Below are positions 44,939 to 58,780 of a stretch of 64,000 nucleotides of DNA, piece by piece. The notes under the pieces are model-generated. The model saw only the letters and a list, made by a program, of their open reading frames with translations. It was not told where the DNA came from and ran no database searches. The position numbers and the translations under genes are program-made. The stretch covers positions 1 through 64,000 of the forward strand of contig JANFAH010000036.1 in NCBI GenBank assembly GCA_024663395.1, read 5' to 3'. Positions within the stretch are counted from its first letter, which is position 1; every line of letters starts with the position of its first letter. This DNA is from Pisolithus tinctorius (taxonomy: Eukaryota > Basidiomycota > Agaricomycetes > Boletales > Pisolithaceae).

Positions 44939-46562
44939 ATGGGTGAATTCGACAAAACACTAGGTGTGCTTCATTCTTCGCATCTGCAATGCAGGTATTC
45001 ATACAGTACTTTAGGGACCCTCTTGATAGGGATATTCTGTACGTCCTTTTATCCATTGGTACTGCTGCTTCAATAACAACAATATCGTTTCGCAAGTCAA
45101 CACCTACCTCTATGGTCTTGTTACATACCAGTTTGCAGCATACTGCAGAAGCAGTAAGTAGCACCTTGTGAGAGCTTGTCTTGTTACCTAGCTCCACAGA
45201 TTTCAACGATCCGTTACATGTCAGGTCGGTTCTCGTTTTCAGCATCCCCCCCTCCTTTATTGTAATGTTTGTTCCGTATACTGCAGGGCCATGGTGTGGT
45301 CGTTGTTCATCCTGGACACGTTCCATAGTGGATCGTAAGTATGGCTATTTATAACGTCTATCTGCGTGTACCATTCACCATGACACCATCACCACAGAGT
45401 CATATACATGGCTTGGTCATACACGTTCGTTTTCAGTTGCTGTGTTCCCACCCATGTCATTCATCGTTCATCAGTGTCACGAACTATGACAACCCAGCAG
45501 CTCTGGCAGGTGCGTTGTCTGGTGGTTAACTCCATTGGCAGCGCCGTTGACACAACCAATAAGTTGCTGAATGGCCGTACACGTTCACACCCATTGGTAC
45601 GGCTGCCTCCGCTCTAGTGACTCAACTCTTCCTTGGGTACCGGTGCGCTATTTCCTTCTTTAGTTGGGACATTTGAGGCGATATTTCTAGGATATGGCGT
45701 CTGAGCGGCAGCGACATCCTCTTTGCCACAGTGATTCTATTGGCTATCCCATCTTTTGCTCTCGGGATGGCCTGCGGTATCAAAGCATGGATTATCCAAG
45801 TGTCAGTCACTCGATTTGGCATTGTTCCAGACGGAATATTCTTACGTCTGCTGTTCAGGCTTTCTGAGTTATCCCAGCTTAACAACCTTGTGACTGCCTG
45901 GCTTGCGATGCAAGTCTCGATTGACATTTTCATCACCGGTTAGTAGCTGCCTTTTTTGTGGTTTTCCTATCATTGATCCAATTGGTGCAGTTACGTTAAC
46001 CATAATTTTTACACGTTCAAAGACTGGGTACCACAAGACGGATACCGTTCTTAACCGCTTAATTCGTGGTGCTATCCAAACAGGATTGTTCGCTGGCATC
46101 TTCTCCCTTGGTGATCTGATTAGTTTCTTGGTTCTCCCGACGACGAACCTCTACGGGATGTTTGCCATTCCGATAGGCCGTATCTATACAAACGTGAGTG
46201 ACCTTTAGGAGTGAGACTGTCCCAGCAAAATAACGGGTTGGTATATGTGTTTAACAGACCCTCTTTGACACGCTATTGACGCGTGAGGAACTTAAGTCAC
46301 AAATGGCTGGTACATACGAAAGAAAATCAGGGGTATGTTTGACATTGCTTCTTCCCTTTATATTTGACGTACCCGTTCTTCCCGACTTGATGAATAGAAC
46401 GACATCAACTGGGCTCATTCAACTACCGCAAGGGATGTGTCCAACATCCAACTGGAGGTCCCAAAAGAGACACCTACAAATGCAATCCAGCTCGAGGTTC
46501 ACACAACAGTACTCACGGAGAGGTCATCGTTTGACGGGGATGGTAAGACCATGGCCCTGTAA
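44939..46562 (+). CDS. DUF6534-type multi-pass membrane protein
   Basis: Agaricomycete-specific seven-helix membrane family of unknown function. Family marks in order: STLGTLLIGIF, VFIQYFRDPLDRD, ILDTFHSG, SVTNYDNPAAL, then AWLAMQVSIDIFITVTLTI, TDTVLNRLIRGAIQTGLFAG and the hallmark LYGMFAIPIGRIYTN / TLFDTLLTREELKS. The C-terminal tail is hydrophilic and ends DGKTMAL. About nine exons with ~50-nt introns; the start ATG gives MGEFDKTLG as the first exon. The membrane part has about seven hydrophobic segments. Exon ends in the 45.5-45.9 kb part are less certain because several frames stay open there. Confidence 0.85.
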
Positions 46563-47225
46563 CGTTAGGCTCGTCACTGGATCTCCAAGGATCGACGAAA
46601 GCAGCTGCGCCTCAGAACAGTCTTGTACATAAAGAATAGGTCCATCCGTGACAAGCACGCTCTGAGGTTTTCATCACAATCTAGATATCCGTCACCCATC
46701 ATCATTATCAAGCAAAACGATATCCTGAAGCAAGTGAACATTGTCAATCACTATTCTGCTGCTCCTTTTGGCGTGCATATTATAATTGTGCATATATTCT
46801 GTCATTGGCCGACCTTTACATTGCCTGCGAGTTATCGATCGCTTTCACGTGCCGTAATACCTATATATATGAGCTCAATGGTCATGCGATGCCACTCTAT
46901 CGACTACATATCAGTCTTACACTGTCAGTATCACGCTATGGTCGGTACTCGTTATTTTCAGAGTATTACGATCAAGTGAGCGAACAGCTTGGGAGAGGTC
47001 CTTAGTATCGGCGTGATGAGACGGTCACAACGGGAGTGACTTAGCAATGCTAGTGAATATCGGTACGGGGATCCATTGTCCTGGAACATCCTGCAATAGC
47101 CTACAGCATGACAAAACATCTGCGAAGACCTTCCCTAACTAGTGTAAGTACACGTGCCGTCGTGTCAAGTGAGCGACGACTATGTTGCCCGTTGTGGTCG
47201 AATACATGCAAAAATGAAAGACCCT
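46563..47225. other. Convergent intergenic region, no gene seen
   Basis: Between the 3' ends of the DUF6534 and PARP-E2 genes. AT-leaning, without a supported ORF or repeat. Confidence 0.45.
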
Positions 47226-50200
47226 CTACGACATAATTTCCTTCTGATGGCTAGTCACGAGCGTCTTGATCTCTGCTGCGTTCAATACCTGAGCAGATGT
47301 GAGGCGTGTAAACGGAACCATTGACACAAGCAAAGTGAACAAACCTTCCACCCATGCAAAGCTGCCGCGCGAGTGTATCCGTTCAAGGCCTCCTTGGCAG
47401 TGTACGGTCTGCAGGTAAGAAAAGAAAGAAAGACGGATCATTACATCAATATCCCATGGTCGGTTGTGTCAATGATGTTGGGCCCCACCTATCCCAGTAC
47501 TGAGGATGCAATCTTGCAGGCCGAGGGGTTATGTTCGATATCGCAAGTTTGATCTGCAACAGAATTGCCGGGACACTGCGCAAGGGAAAGATGCTTGGGA
47601 CTAAGGTTTTTACCCTATCCGAAGACTAGACATACCTATAACTTGGAAGCCATCCTGTACTGCATGAGCTATAAAGCATTTTCCAAACCATGATGCCGCG
47701 CACCGTCTGAGGTTAGCAAATCCATGCATATCGATCCCCCTGTACCATTGCGAATAGTCCGTGTATAGTAGCGGGCATGCAGCAGAGTGCTTACCATCCG
47801 TTATATGGCCACCTCCGCCCTGGGTGCAAATGTATCTTCGAACTTAGGAGGATAGAGTGAGTACACGCACCTGCGAAAAGGGCAGGAAACGAGGTCGTAT
47901 GACACGGAAGAAGGGAGGCGAGTGTGGAAAGCTTGGTGGGAACCGAACTTCAAGAACTACCGAATTCACGCCTCTGGCAAGACCAAGAAGAGGGCTCAAC
48001 ATTACACCATTCAATACTGAAACAATCTACGTACCTTTCTTTCATGTCTTTAGCTACTGGGAGCTCGGGATCGAAGGAGTGCATCTCGACAACCCATTGA
48101 TAGATATTGTCTGTGTTAAATTCAGAGGGAATATACCACCCTAGAAGCTCTATCTCGTTTTGCTTCCGAGCCTTCAGTAGTTCTTTGTGCAATACTTTCA
48201 ATTCTCTTTGCAGAGCCATGGTAGCTACCGTGGAGGACTCGATAGGTGGCGGAAGCAAGTCTAGAACGTTCTTCTCGGTCCATCCATGGTCTGGGAACCA
48301 TTTGAGGGGGGGGTCGGTTGTCACCACCATATCCGCAGTCATAGCTGGGGAACTAAGGCTAGCAGGCATGACAGATTGTTGCACCTCGTCTGCTGCCCCG
48401 AAGATTGACATGTCGTCTTGGTCATACTCTACGGATAATCGTGCTTGACGGCACTCTTCTAGGATCTTGTCAAGGTGATGCGATGGTTTCGGTATGTCGA
48501 TCGGTACATTTTGGACCTTAGCTTCATATTGTGGATCTTGTTCTAGGAATATTCCTCTAGGGCCCTTGGGATAGATAGCTTCTTGTGTGAAATCATGATC
48601 TCCACAGTCGACCAACAAATACCGACTAAAGACGGCCAGAGAAAAAGGGAAGGCGATCAGGTATGCGCTCACATATGGCAGTTGAGGGTGGCAAACGGAG
48701 ACATACCACATGATCCAATCTGTATTATTTACGACATAACACGGAAACCTGCACACGAATCTCGACGGAACGTTGACGATCTCCGCAAGTACGAGGCATT
48801 TATTGGGTTTGAGGTTGCTGCCTCCCCATCTTGAGTAATTTGGGGCGGCATACGTCGACATCGACACTGAGCCGTCTGCCGCGAAGTAGACCCCTGGATA
48901 TGTAGCAGTATTAACATGTCCAGAAGTGGGCGGGAAGGGAAGAGTCGGGGCTAACCGTTTCCATGGCTTCGTCCGTTTGCAATGTGTTTGTACCATAGTC
49001 CGTGACGGATGATCTTAAACCAAGAGAATCAGAAAGGGACGGGTTCATAGAAGGACTATGCATACCGAGTGCCAATTCTTCATTGGAGAACCATGGAAAG
49101 CCTGCACAAAAGAGGAGAAAAGATGAACCATTGCCGCGCGATTTTGGGAGAAAGGAGCCCACAAATATAGTGGGATGCCTCGATGGTGTAATATGAAACT
49201 CCTGTTCCAGTGCAGCGTTGAACTTGGCTGCTTTGTCGGGTGCGCCTGTCATAATACGGAACTGACGATAGGAATCGCCTGGATACAAGTAGTAGTCAAT
49301 CAACGCACAAATACGGATGTAGATATTGCGAGATGCAACTGACTAACCGATGTTCCCAAGCAAGTCTTCTCTGTTCTTCAGTTCCTGGATATGTGCTGTG
49401 CATGATGCGAAGCACCTGTACGAAGCCATGAGCTTCCTCGACGCAGGCCGTAGATACTCCATGAACTCACCACTTCAAAAGGGACCAAGCAGCCGGGGGA
49501 GTCTGAGAATCCATATCCTGCAATCTCGCCGTTGGGTTCTTTAATAAAAACTGCTTCATCGCGGCGATCTAGGGGCCAACGTCATCAGTCCGGTGTCCCA
49601 CGTCATCAAGACACACGGAACAAGTATACACACCGGAGGAAGCCTATCCAAAAGCGTCGTTATCGTCTTACGCATCTGTAGAAGTGTACAATCACCATCA
49701 ACGACCGCCAGCCACAAAATAACAGCCGAAGGTTTACCTCCTGAACAGGTAGAGCATCAAAGTCGCACAACCCGTCGTCGTCGACTATGACAGTGCTACC
49801 TTGGGGAACTGGGACACGTAGGCCCATTCCACACGGGAAGGGTTCCTCAAGAGCGCCCTCCGCAGCAGCAACATATGCTAGAGAGACCAATAAATCCACG
49901 GTCTCTGTGTTGGTGGCGACTTCGTACTGCGGAGCATGGAGGGTAAGGAATAAGAAACATCAAGCGGCGCTGCACGGGTGATGTACTTACCTCCAAGGAA
50001 GGACCAAAATTCAGTGCGTAGTACTGGAATATGCAGAGATTCGAGCTACACACGTACGGTTTCAGAGCTTCGTATTTCTCGTTTTCGAATCGTTTGTGAC
50101 ATATGACGCAATTCCTGGCGCAGAGCTGGACTAAAGGTGAGAAGGTATCGAGTAAGTTATGATCACCTCACCGCAAGCCGCCTAATCAAGAACGCGAAAG

Positions 50201-51771
50201 CGGTCGTGATGATGTTGATGTCTGGTGATCCAGCCTCCATGGGATCAGCAGGCAGCTGGTACGAAGCAGATAATTTCCTCTCAGCCTCGTCTGCATTAGA
50301 TAACATCTACAACCCATCAAGTCGTTCAAAAGTTGGCCAGAGAAACCGTGCGCACCTCCTCTTTTCTAGAAAAAACATTCTCGGGATCATCTAGTGCAGC
50401 TTCAGACTGCCACAGCAACTCTTCCGCAGCAGCCCAACTCAACCCGATCCTCCTCCTCAGCCAGATCAAGCGAAGTAGATACTTGTCCAATAAGTCTTCT
50501 AGTGAATCGCTCAAGCCCATTTTCCTGAAAGCACCCGGACCTGCTGCTTCGTGTTGCAACCTTTCTTCAAACAACTGTGCAGATCCGTCAGCAACTCCTC
50601 CTTCCGATTCTGTGACATGAATGTATTGACGGAAGGCGGATCTAACTTGGTCTAAAGGGGGTTTATAGTTCGATGAGAGTCCTAATTTGAATCTGAGTGC
50701 GACGCTTGCGAACGCAGCGTCGGGAATCACGGAACCATCACGGCCGAGAACTGGATAGAACCCTCGAAATCCGGATATGAGAAGAGTCAGACATTGACCA
50801 GGTTGCAAAAAATGTCTGTCCCAGGCGAATAACGCATGCGGAGGGATGTAGGCAGTTAGGTCGATTACAGGTAATGATACGGACAGGTAGAATTCGCCGC
50901 CCGCACGGATAATACCGGGGTGATAGCCTGCATCCCTTGCTTCAGTGAAGTCTCTGGTAGTACCGAGAGGTGAGTGGCTGGCGCGGTGAAGAAAGGAGAG
51001 AAGAGACCGACTTGCACAGTCGACCGATTTGTAATTGAGGCACAGAAGAAGGTTCGAAATCCAAATCCATATATTGGGAAGATTGTTCGTCAAACTGGTC
51101 TTCATCGAAACTAGAACTCAGCGCGTCCAAGTCCTCCCCCCCAGCGTCTGCTTCGAGTCCTATGAGTCCATCTTCTTCGTTATGATCGTTGATGGATATG
51201 GCATTGCAGCCACGAGGCAACTCTTCCAAGAAAAACTCGACGACATCTTTTACCGTGCACGATTTTCGATCTGACAGCTTTTTGATGGAGTTAGAAATTT
51301 GGGGTGTGACGAATGCATCGTCTTGAGTGTAGCCGAAGAAGGTATGGCTATGAGGATATTCGGACGTGTCTAAACCGTGGATCAGATTATGTACTGTAAT
51401 TAAATGAGGCGTTACGAGGAGAGCGAGCCGGTACCTGAAATGAAGATGTTTATCGTTGTCGTCGGTGTCATTCCATCTCCACATCTGTTCGAGGATTCTG
51501 ACAGGATATGTGCATCGACGAGATCGAACTTGAAGGATCCTTCTTCATCGCCAGCTCTGACGTCTATGTACCAACGACCAAAGTGGATGAGCATGCATGC
51601 CGGCGAGCGTGAGGGCAACAATCAGGGGAGCTCGATGAAGGAGAAGTTATCCTCACCATACACATTCCATCTCCTACTGTTGCTTGCTGACGTTGACTTG
51701 AAGTTGGTGCACGTTTGAAGCTCGGATAGATCTGCGGCGAACTTCTTAGGACCATTGACGGGACCTGACAT
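47226..51771 (-). CDS. PARP catalytic domain fused to a ubiquitin-conjugating E2 domain
   Basis: Large multi-exon gene, about 1,150 residues. The N-terminal third (51771 to about 50330) is unrecognised, with an acidic DEDQFDEQSSQYMDLDFE run. A Cys-rich segment (NCVICHKRF and LKPYVCSSNLCIFQYYALNFG, near 50000-50130) matches the region before the catalytic domain in PARP6/8-type proteins. The PARP fold follows: YRQFRIMTGAPDKAAKFNAAL, AFHGSPMKNWHS with the catalytic-site His (49150-49080), and GVYFAADGSVSMSTYA with the Tyr (about 48890). After a linker comes the UBE2Q-like E2: LGWYIPSEFNTDNIYQWVVE, RFPPSFPHSPPFFRV, GGSICMDLLTSDG with the active-site Cys (about 47700), and a C-terminal helix ending TSHQKEIMS. 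Such PARP-E2 fusions are known in fungi. The fusion fits a factor coupling ADP-ribosylation to ubiquitin transfer. Confidence 0.85.
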
Positions 51772-53974
51772 GGTCACCATCATACGAGTGGGAGTAGGCG
51801 TTAAAGTTAGGGATATTAAGACCTCCTATAACGTTGCACGAAAGCACGGCTTTAGGGCGAACGAACAGAGTATCTTAAGATCTCTGACTTAAATGCTGTT
51901 GGTGGGTTGCAGGTTGGCACACCTGCGCTGGAATGGCCGGAATGCTGCGTCCCTTGTCTTTGTGCTTGTGGACACTGGCAGGGTGACTCTGTACATGCTC
52001 TAAATGGCGATACGACGATCTACATAAACATACCCAAAGTTTCAGTCTCTCCCCCGGTGTAAGCCGGTCGTATGTACTAGTGAATACCACCTTGGCAATT
52101 TGTGGGGGGTTCTATATAGGGGGGCTTCGTCGCTAGATTATGGAGAAAGTTACATAAACTTTGCATCTAGAACTGTATGCGCACAGCATGGTGTGCTGAA
52201 TGGAGGCAGCTGCTAGTTATGTTCAAGACTGCTACACAACTGGCAATCCATCCTTCGACTTGCCCTCCAATGGCCAGGAACCACTCAGCATTCTTCGCCA
52301 ACCTCACAGAAATGCTATGCAACCTCCCCGGCCAATTTTGCGCGACGTCTAAATGTCTCCAGCCTCCACCATCCATGTGTACTGGGAGACACCAACCCTT
52401 GACTTCTAATCCAGTGTATGATCACTGCGCAAATGACGAAAGGGGAGTGGCAGTACATACTTCTATTGCCTTGTCAGTGTTACATACCAGCTTATACTCA
52501 TTTTCCCCAGTAAGAGCGTAGGTCCATGGTTTTTGTTCAATGAAGCGGGTTTACTAGTAGGATTAAACTGGAGTTCCCTTGATCCCTCTGGAATGCTGTC
52601 CTGATACGTTTTATCGTTTCCCTTGTTGCGCTGTCGCGAACGTCTTCATGTTGTCCATCAAGGATTCCTGCGATGGTCCCATGAAAGCGGCAACTGAGTC
52701 GATATCAATGCGCGTTTTCCATTACTCACATGGCCGGGGATGATGATGTTGATGAGGGCGACGATATTGTACACAGGTAGCGTTCTCAACACCCACAGCA
52801 GTGGGTATTCGAGCGCCAAGGAAGCAGCAACTACAAGATAAGTCCTCGAGCTGCAGAAAAAACGGGGTCAGAAAATATCTCTTATGAAACCTTGATCTGT
52901 GACCGCTCACGATTGCACCCCAGGGATCCCCATCGGTCGTCCTCTCTGCGCCGTCTGGTCTTGCGGAGTAGTGTGCAACAATATGCATTCGCCCGCAGGC
53001 TCTGAAAATTAGACGCTCAGTCGGAGGGAGCGGCAAAGTGGCAGCGATTCAGACAAGACCGTGCAGCAGCAGTCGTTTCAGCGTGACAACCTAATAGACT
53101 ATACGCATGGGTCTTGCCATGATGTCTTTTACAATCCGTACCGCTACCCTCCGTGGCAACGGCATATACAGTCGCAGAGGGTGAGGAAGCAATAGACCGC
53201 TGTACAACAACGAATACATTGACGAGTATGAGCGCCCGACATTCAGCTCTGGGTTTCCTAGGGTCAGCATTAACTTCGTCCAAGTTCACGATATTGGATT
53301 TACGTGTTAGATTTGGCAATGCGGGTTTGAGTGAGAGTAATTTCTCTTCGATTCAATGCAGGAAATCATGGTGACTATGACGATTGCATTAGTAGAGGGT
53401 AAGGGCCCGAGGGCTCCCCTTGTTAGACACGTGAGGTGTGCCAGAGTTATCAATGAACACTGGTACGACGTCGTGTCGATAGTAGGTAGGAACTGGTACG
53501 ATGCTGTTTCGGGGCACCACCAGAGTTCTGTTAGTATCCCGTACCAAGTCGCACGATTATCAACGGCTGGTCACGATCATCAACACTGACTGCAGTGAGG
53601 ATGATAACACCGTTACTTACGGCCATAAGTAGGATCCGGAACCAGGAGAGGTACGCGTGACATGACGTCCAGACCTGATGATCAATAAGTCGAAGTCGTT
53701 TACCTTACGGGGGTCTAGCAGTAAATATCGGTCGGCAGACTAGAAGCGAAGCGGCATGATCGCCGACCTCCGGAACATCGTTCAACGGGCAGATTGGACG
53801 TGCGAAGAGCAGGGGAGGAGGGTAAAACGAGGGTTACAAGGAGCCTAGAAATGTTCGCCATCGGTTATCGGGACATGTACTTACGTAATACTCTTACAAC
53901 GTGAGTACTACAGCAAGTGCGACAGCCCGCAACCTCATCTCGTCAAGTTTGACAACTCACTCGTTTTTTCAAAC
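51772..53974. other. Unresolved region with weak membrane-protein-like segments
   Basis: About 2.2 kb between divergently transcribed genes. On the minus strand, 53690-52720 has short segments that could be exons of a membrane protein (WFRILLMA with a GTAAGT donor near 53625; LEYPLLWVLRTLPVYNIVALI near 52790), but I cannot join them into a gene. 51880-52520 shows nothing I can support. Confidence 0.3.
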
Positions 53975-56900
53975 ATGGTTGCAAAGCAGTCGAAGAAATG
54001 TCGTCACCCCAGAGTTATCGGCTCATCTAATTCTATGTCTAGCCTTTCCTCCGTACGTAGTTCATTCTTTCCTTCTGATCCCGTTTATCGTTTCACACAA
54101 AACTAGCCAAGGGATAAGTCCCAGGCTCTAGCTGGGGCTCTCGTTCGGTCTAAGACAGAAACGTGTGATAATTCATCTAGCAGAACATTTGCCAGAGTGA
54201 GGCGCTTCTTCCAGCGGTCGAGCCAAAGTCATCCAACTTTCACTTCTGGGCCAAGTGTTGCCGGAGGTGGGGAAGCGCCGCAGGAACTAACACTAGTGGG
54301 TTCTGCTCACTACGTATGTGATCTATGGTTTCCTGCTGCCGCAACGACTCTGAGTGATTTGTTTGGACAGACTCAACGCTCAATTAGTGAAGCAGGACCA
54401 GAAGCCTTATCAGCTGCAGTAGACAAGGACATCGATGCTGAAATACAAGAATTTGACGAGGTGAACCCCGTATTGCGTATCGACGAATGCGTGGCTGACC
54501 TTGCTGCCAACACCAATACCGCATTCGTCGAAATCCAGGACTTCGGTAACATGTATTTCACACCTTTCAAAGATTTCAAAGAAGTTGCCACTATGCTTTC
54601 CAACGTACGTATGCCGGTTTTGTGGGTTTGTACAGCAACCACATACGCGTGCCAGGTCCACCCCTTCGTCCAAGTTGCTATGGGAATTTTGGTTGCTGCC
54701 TCCCAGGTACGTTCCCGCTCTCATATTCTTTCCTCACCCCTCACTTATCCGTCCTTAGATATTCACGACTAAGGCGAATCTGGATACAGCATTATGCGGG
54801 CTCCTGAACACAGTCAAAGATGTCTACGTGTTGCTGTCAGAAGAAGATACCGTTAAGAATGTCCAAAGCGCGAGAGAGACATTAGGAATGATTGCACGAG
54901 TAATAAGCGATGCTGCATATTTCATCAAGGATTATCCAGAGGCGAAGAGTTCCTGTGAGTCCACAGCGCTCTCACTAGGAAATCTGCTTTGATACGTTTT
55001 CAGGGTCGAGACAAGGGAAGAATCCGATGCGCCAGACGCAGCTCGTCATTGATGACTACGCCAGGATGCTAAGTGACTTGATGCAACAATTTCGAGGCCA
55101 TACGATCCGGAACATCCAGATCAACGCGTACCGCGTTCTTGAAGATTCGGGTGTGGGCGGGATGACTTACGCACAGAGTCCAGGCCTCGTTGGGAACAAA
55201 AGATGCCTTGACAACACTAGGACAGAGGTTCTCGCGGAAATCATCAACTGGGTCCAGGATGCCAGTGAACACATCCCGCGGATTTTCTGGCTATATGGCC
55301 AAGGTGGCAAGGGGAAATCTGCTATTGCCCACACCGTCGTCCAGTGGTTTCAGGATGCTGGAGGGCTTGTATCGTGCTTTTGCTTCGCTCGTGACAGGCA
55401 GGCTGAGCACCGCGAAGGAAAGATATTTACAACCATCGCACGCGATCTTGCGGACCGTGACCCCTCATTCCGGCGAGCACTGGCTAATGTCATTGCAAGA
55501 GATCATTCGCTTGCTACCACATCGGACATCAAGCTACAGTGGGAGAAGCTCATTTTGGGCCCGCTGTCCATGGTCAGGGGTGGCACGATTGGGAGCGTGT
55601 TCGTGGTCATTGACGCATTGGACGAGAGTGGTCTGGAATCATCGCGAAGAGACATTTTATCGGTGCTTGCGTCAGCTCATGCTGTCGGGCTCCCTCGCAA
55701 CTTCCGCATCCTCGTGACATCCCGTCCCCTGCCTGATATCAAGGATGCCCTGCGTGCGTCTCAGCACATTAAGGTCTATGCGTTAGACCATATCTCTGTG
55801 GTGTTGGTGGAACGTGATATCCGGTTATTTGTTTCCGAACGACTTGGGAATGTCCGAGACATCGGAGCCACAGAAATTCAGAGAATTGCTCAGGCGGCTG
55901 ATGGGATATTTGAGTGGGCTCGTCTCGCCTGCGACTTCATCCAACAAAATAGGCTGGGTCAAACTGCCAAGGAGCGGTTCGAGCTGATCATCTCTCTTCC
56001 TTACGGAGATGGGAGAACCCTGTTAGATGCCATGTATGCAGCAGTTCTGGGAGGCATTGTACCTGAGGACCAAACCAGCCTTGGACGATTCCGTTCTGTG
56101 ATGCAGCAGGTTCTCTTCACAGCTGTGCCACTGTCTATGCAGGCATTGAATGAGATACGCAGCCGCTTCCCCTGCGAGGAGGATCATTATGATGTGGCTG
56201 TTGTCCTCACATTTATGGCATCCCTGTTGAGTGGAATCACTGACAGGTCCTCTCCTATTCAACTCCTCCATACATCATTCCACGACTTTCTTGTTGACCC
56301 TGTAAAGGGTGGAGCATACTTCGTTGGTGCATCTGGGATGCACGACCTTGCCTTTGCTTCCTTGCAGATCCTTTGCCATGGCCTACAATTCAACATTTGT
56401 GGACTGGAATCTTCCTACCTTTGCAATGCTGAGGTTCCTGACTTATCAGAAAGGGTTACCAAAAACATACCACCCTCACTATCATACTCATGTCAATACT
56501 GGGCCCAGCATCTGCAGATGACTACATTTGACCCTGTGCTTGCAAAATTTGTGAAAGTGATTGTGGGTAGTGAAAAAATTCTTTTTTGGTTGGAGACTCT
56601 CAGCCTGCTTGGAGTATTTGGATGTGCTAGAGGTGCCCTTACCCACATTACAATATGGTTACAGGTGAGCATTCTATGGTCTTGCTTTAATGTTATCTGA
56701 CATCACATCACAGGGCCAAAATGGCTTTGGTGATACATTAATGATGGCACAAGAGGAGATCAAGTTCATTGAAAATTTTGGCAGTGCAATTGCATATAGT
56801 GCACCACACCTATACCTCTCTGCACTACCATTTGCTCCTTCAAACACAATGATATCAAAAATGCTCCTGCCAAAATTTTCTAGCCTTGCTGTGGTCTCCA

Positions 56901-58259
56901 AAGGATGTAAAGAATGGCCAAGCAATCAACTTGCCTTGGAGGAGCCTACCTCTTCAGTCCTTTCAGTTGCATTTTCCCCTGATGGTGGGAGGGTTGTCTC
57001 AGGTTCAGATGACAACAATGTTAGGGTCTGGGATGCCATGAGTGGTGTACAGGTTGGGAGCCCTCTTCAAGGGCATACTTCTTCAGTCAATTCAGTTGCA
57101 TACTCCTTTGATGGCAAACAAATTGTCTCAGGGTCAGATGATGGAACTGTCAGAATTTGGGATGCTGAAAAAGGTGTGCAGGTTGGCATTCCACTTGAGG
57201 AGCACATTTCTTCAGTCAATTCAGTTGCATTTTCCCCTGATGGGAAGAGGATTGCTTCAGGGTCTTCTGACACAACTGTGGTAATTTGGGATGCTAGGAA
57301 GGGTGTGCAAATTGGTAATCAGCTTGAGGAGAGAACTTCAATCTTTTCAGTTGCATTTTCTCCAAATGGCAGAAGGGTTGTCTCAGGGTCTTCTGACAAT
57401 ACCATAAGGATCTGGGATGTTGTAAAAGGTTCACAGATTGGCAACCTTCTTCAGGGGCATACTTCTTCAGTCTTTTCTGTTGCATATTCCTATGATGGCA
57501 GAAGGATTGTTTCAGGCTCAGCTGACAAGACAGTAAGGATCTGGGATGCTGAAAAAGGTGTCCAGATTGGGAGGCTGCTTGAGGGGCATATATCTTTAGT
57601 CTTTTCAGCCACATTCTCCCCTGATGGGAAAACAGTGATCTCAGGCTCAGCTGACAACACTGTGAGGATCTGGGATGTTGAGAGGGGTGTGCAAATTGGT
57701 AGTCCACTTGAGCACACATCTGCAGTTAATTCAGTTGCATTCTCCCTTGATGGCAAGAGGATTATCTCAGGCTCAGATGATGCAACCATAAGGGTCTGGA
57801 ATGCTGAAAGTTTTGAGGATGCAATCCACATTCATGAGAAGTTCAAGTCCTCATTACAAAGTTCAGAAGGTGAACCCCTTTCATCTTTTATGGCACATGG
57901 TATGTATTATCTACCAATCACAAGTTCTCAGTTCACTAAAACTCAGTATTAAAGTCAACCCAATTTGCTTTTCACCCATCCTTTCACATGCACTCAATGA
58001 CAGTGAACGACTTCTTGGTGGACTGTCACTGGACAATGTCATTGTAGACAGTGATCCAGTCAAACTTCACAGTGATGGCTGGATAAAAGGTCCAAGAGGC
58101 AGATTGCTACTTTGGATACATCCAGCATTCTGGGGGTCATTTTATTCCATGAGGACTATAGTGGTGATTTCTACTGGTTGTTGTCTGGAGTTGGACTTAA
58201 GCAAGATGGTTCATGGGCATAAGTGGCAGGAATGTTTCAAGTCAGTTGCCTTGACTTGA
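53975..58259 (+). CDS. NACHT-WD40 STAND (NLR-like) protein
   Basis: Fungal NOD-like receptor architecture, typical of self/non-self recognition and programmed cell death genes. Exon 1 (MVAKQSKKCRHPRVIGSSN) joins an N-terminal helical region (54.1-54.96 kb) of a kind common in basidiomycete NWD proteins; no known effector domain recognised. The NACHT core is in 55027-56680: P-loop GQGGKGKSAIAHTV, Walker B VFVVIDALDESG, then RILVTSRPLPDI. About eight WD40 repeats follow (56.9-57.8 kb), each with SVAFSPDGKRIVSGS and TVRIWDAEKGVQIG, and nearly identical in DNA too. The last exon (about 57954-58259) has WIKGPRGRLLLWI and LELDLSKMVHGHKW, the usual end of this family. From about 56345 on the gene has almost no CpG, unlike its 5' half. 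Confidence 0.85.
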
Positions 58260-58780
58260 CATTCTATTTTATCTACCTAGTGCTGTATAACAACTTGAAA
58301 ACACTTGTTGAAACATTTTCTGAGAATGATCATTTCACTGACTTCCATGGCTGTGATGGTGAATGCAAGGTGGAGGTCCAGAACCCAGCCATGAGGTTGA
58401 TATGAGATTATGTAATAAGGAAACAAAGGAAGAACAAGTTGAAAAGGACAAGTGAATATTGTGACACTATCCCCTCCTTGGTGGTTTACTTGCAGGCAAC
58501 TGAAAACTGAGCTGGAAATAGTGTACTTATTAAAGGGGCAGAAAGGGAAAAAAGTGGTCAAGGGCAAGGCCTTGGAACTTTTGAGGCTGATCCTGGTTCC
58601 TATGTCCAATCTTCCTCCTTGTATCCTTTCAAGTTGATCATGTAGATTAGTTCATGCTTTGTTTACTGATATCACCTTGTGGAGACCAACCCACTGCTCT
58701 GCAGATGACTGGTCTCATCTGACTACTGTGTCATGTGAGGCAATGATGTCTCAGGGGACTCTCCAGACAGTCATAAGATG
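58260..58780. other. 3' flank of the NLR-like gene, no gene seen
   Basis: CpG-poor sequence without a supported reading frame. A short direct repeat GGTATGAGTTTCT occurs near 58795 and 58847, inside what may be a copia LTR. Confidence 0.4.

Noticed and set aside
52167..53319. Minus-strand genes at 52167-52376 and 52722-53319
   Set aside because: Short open frames without consistent exon joins; listed only as an unresolved region.
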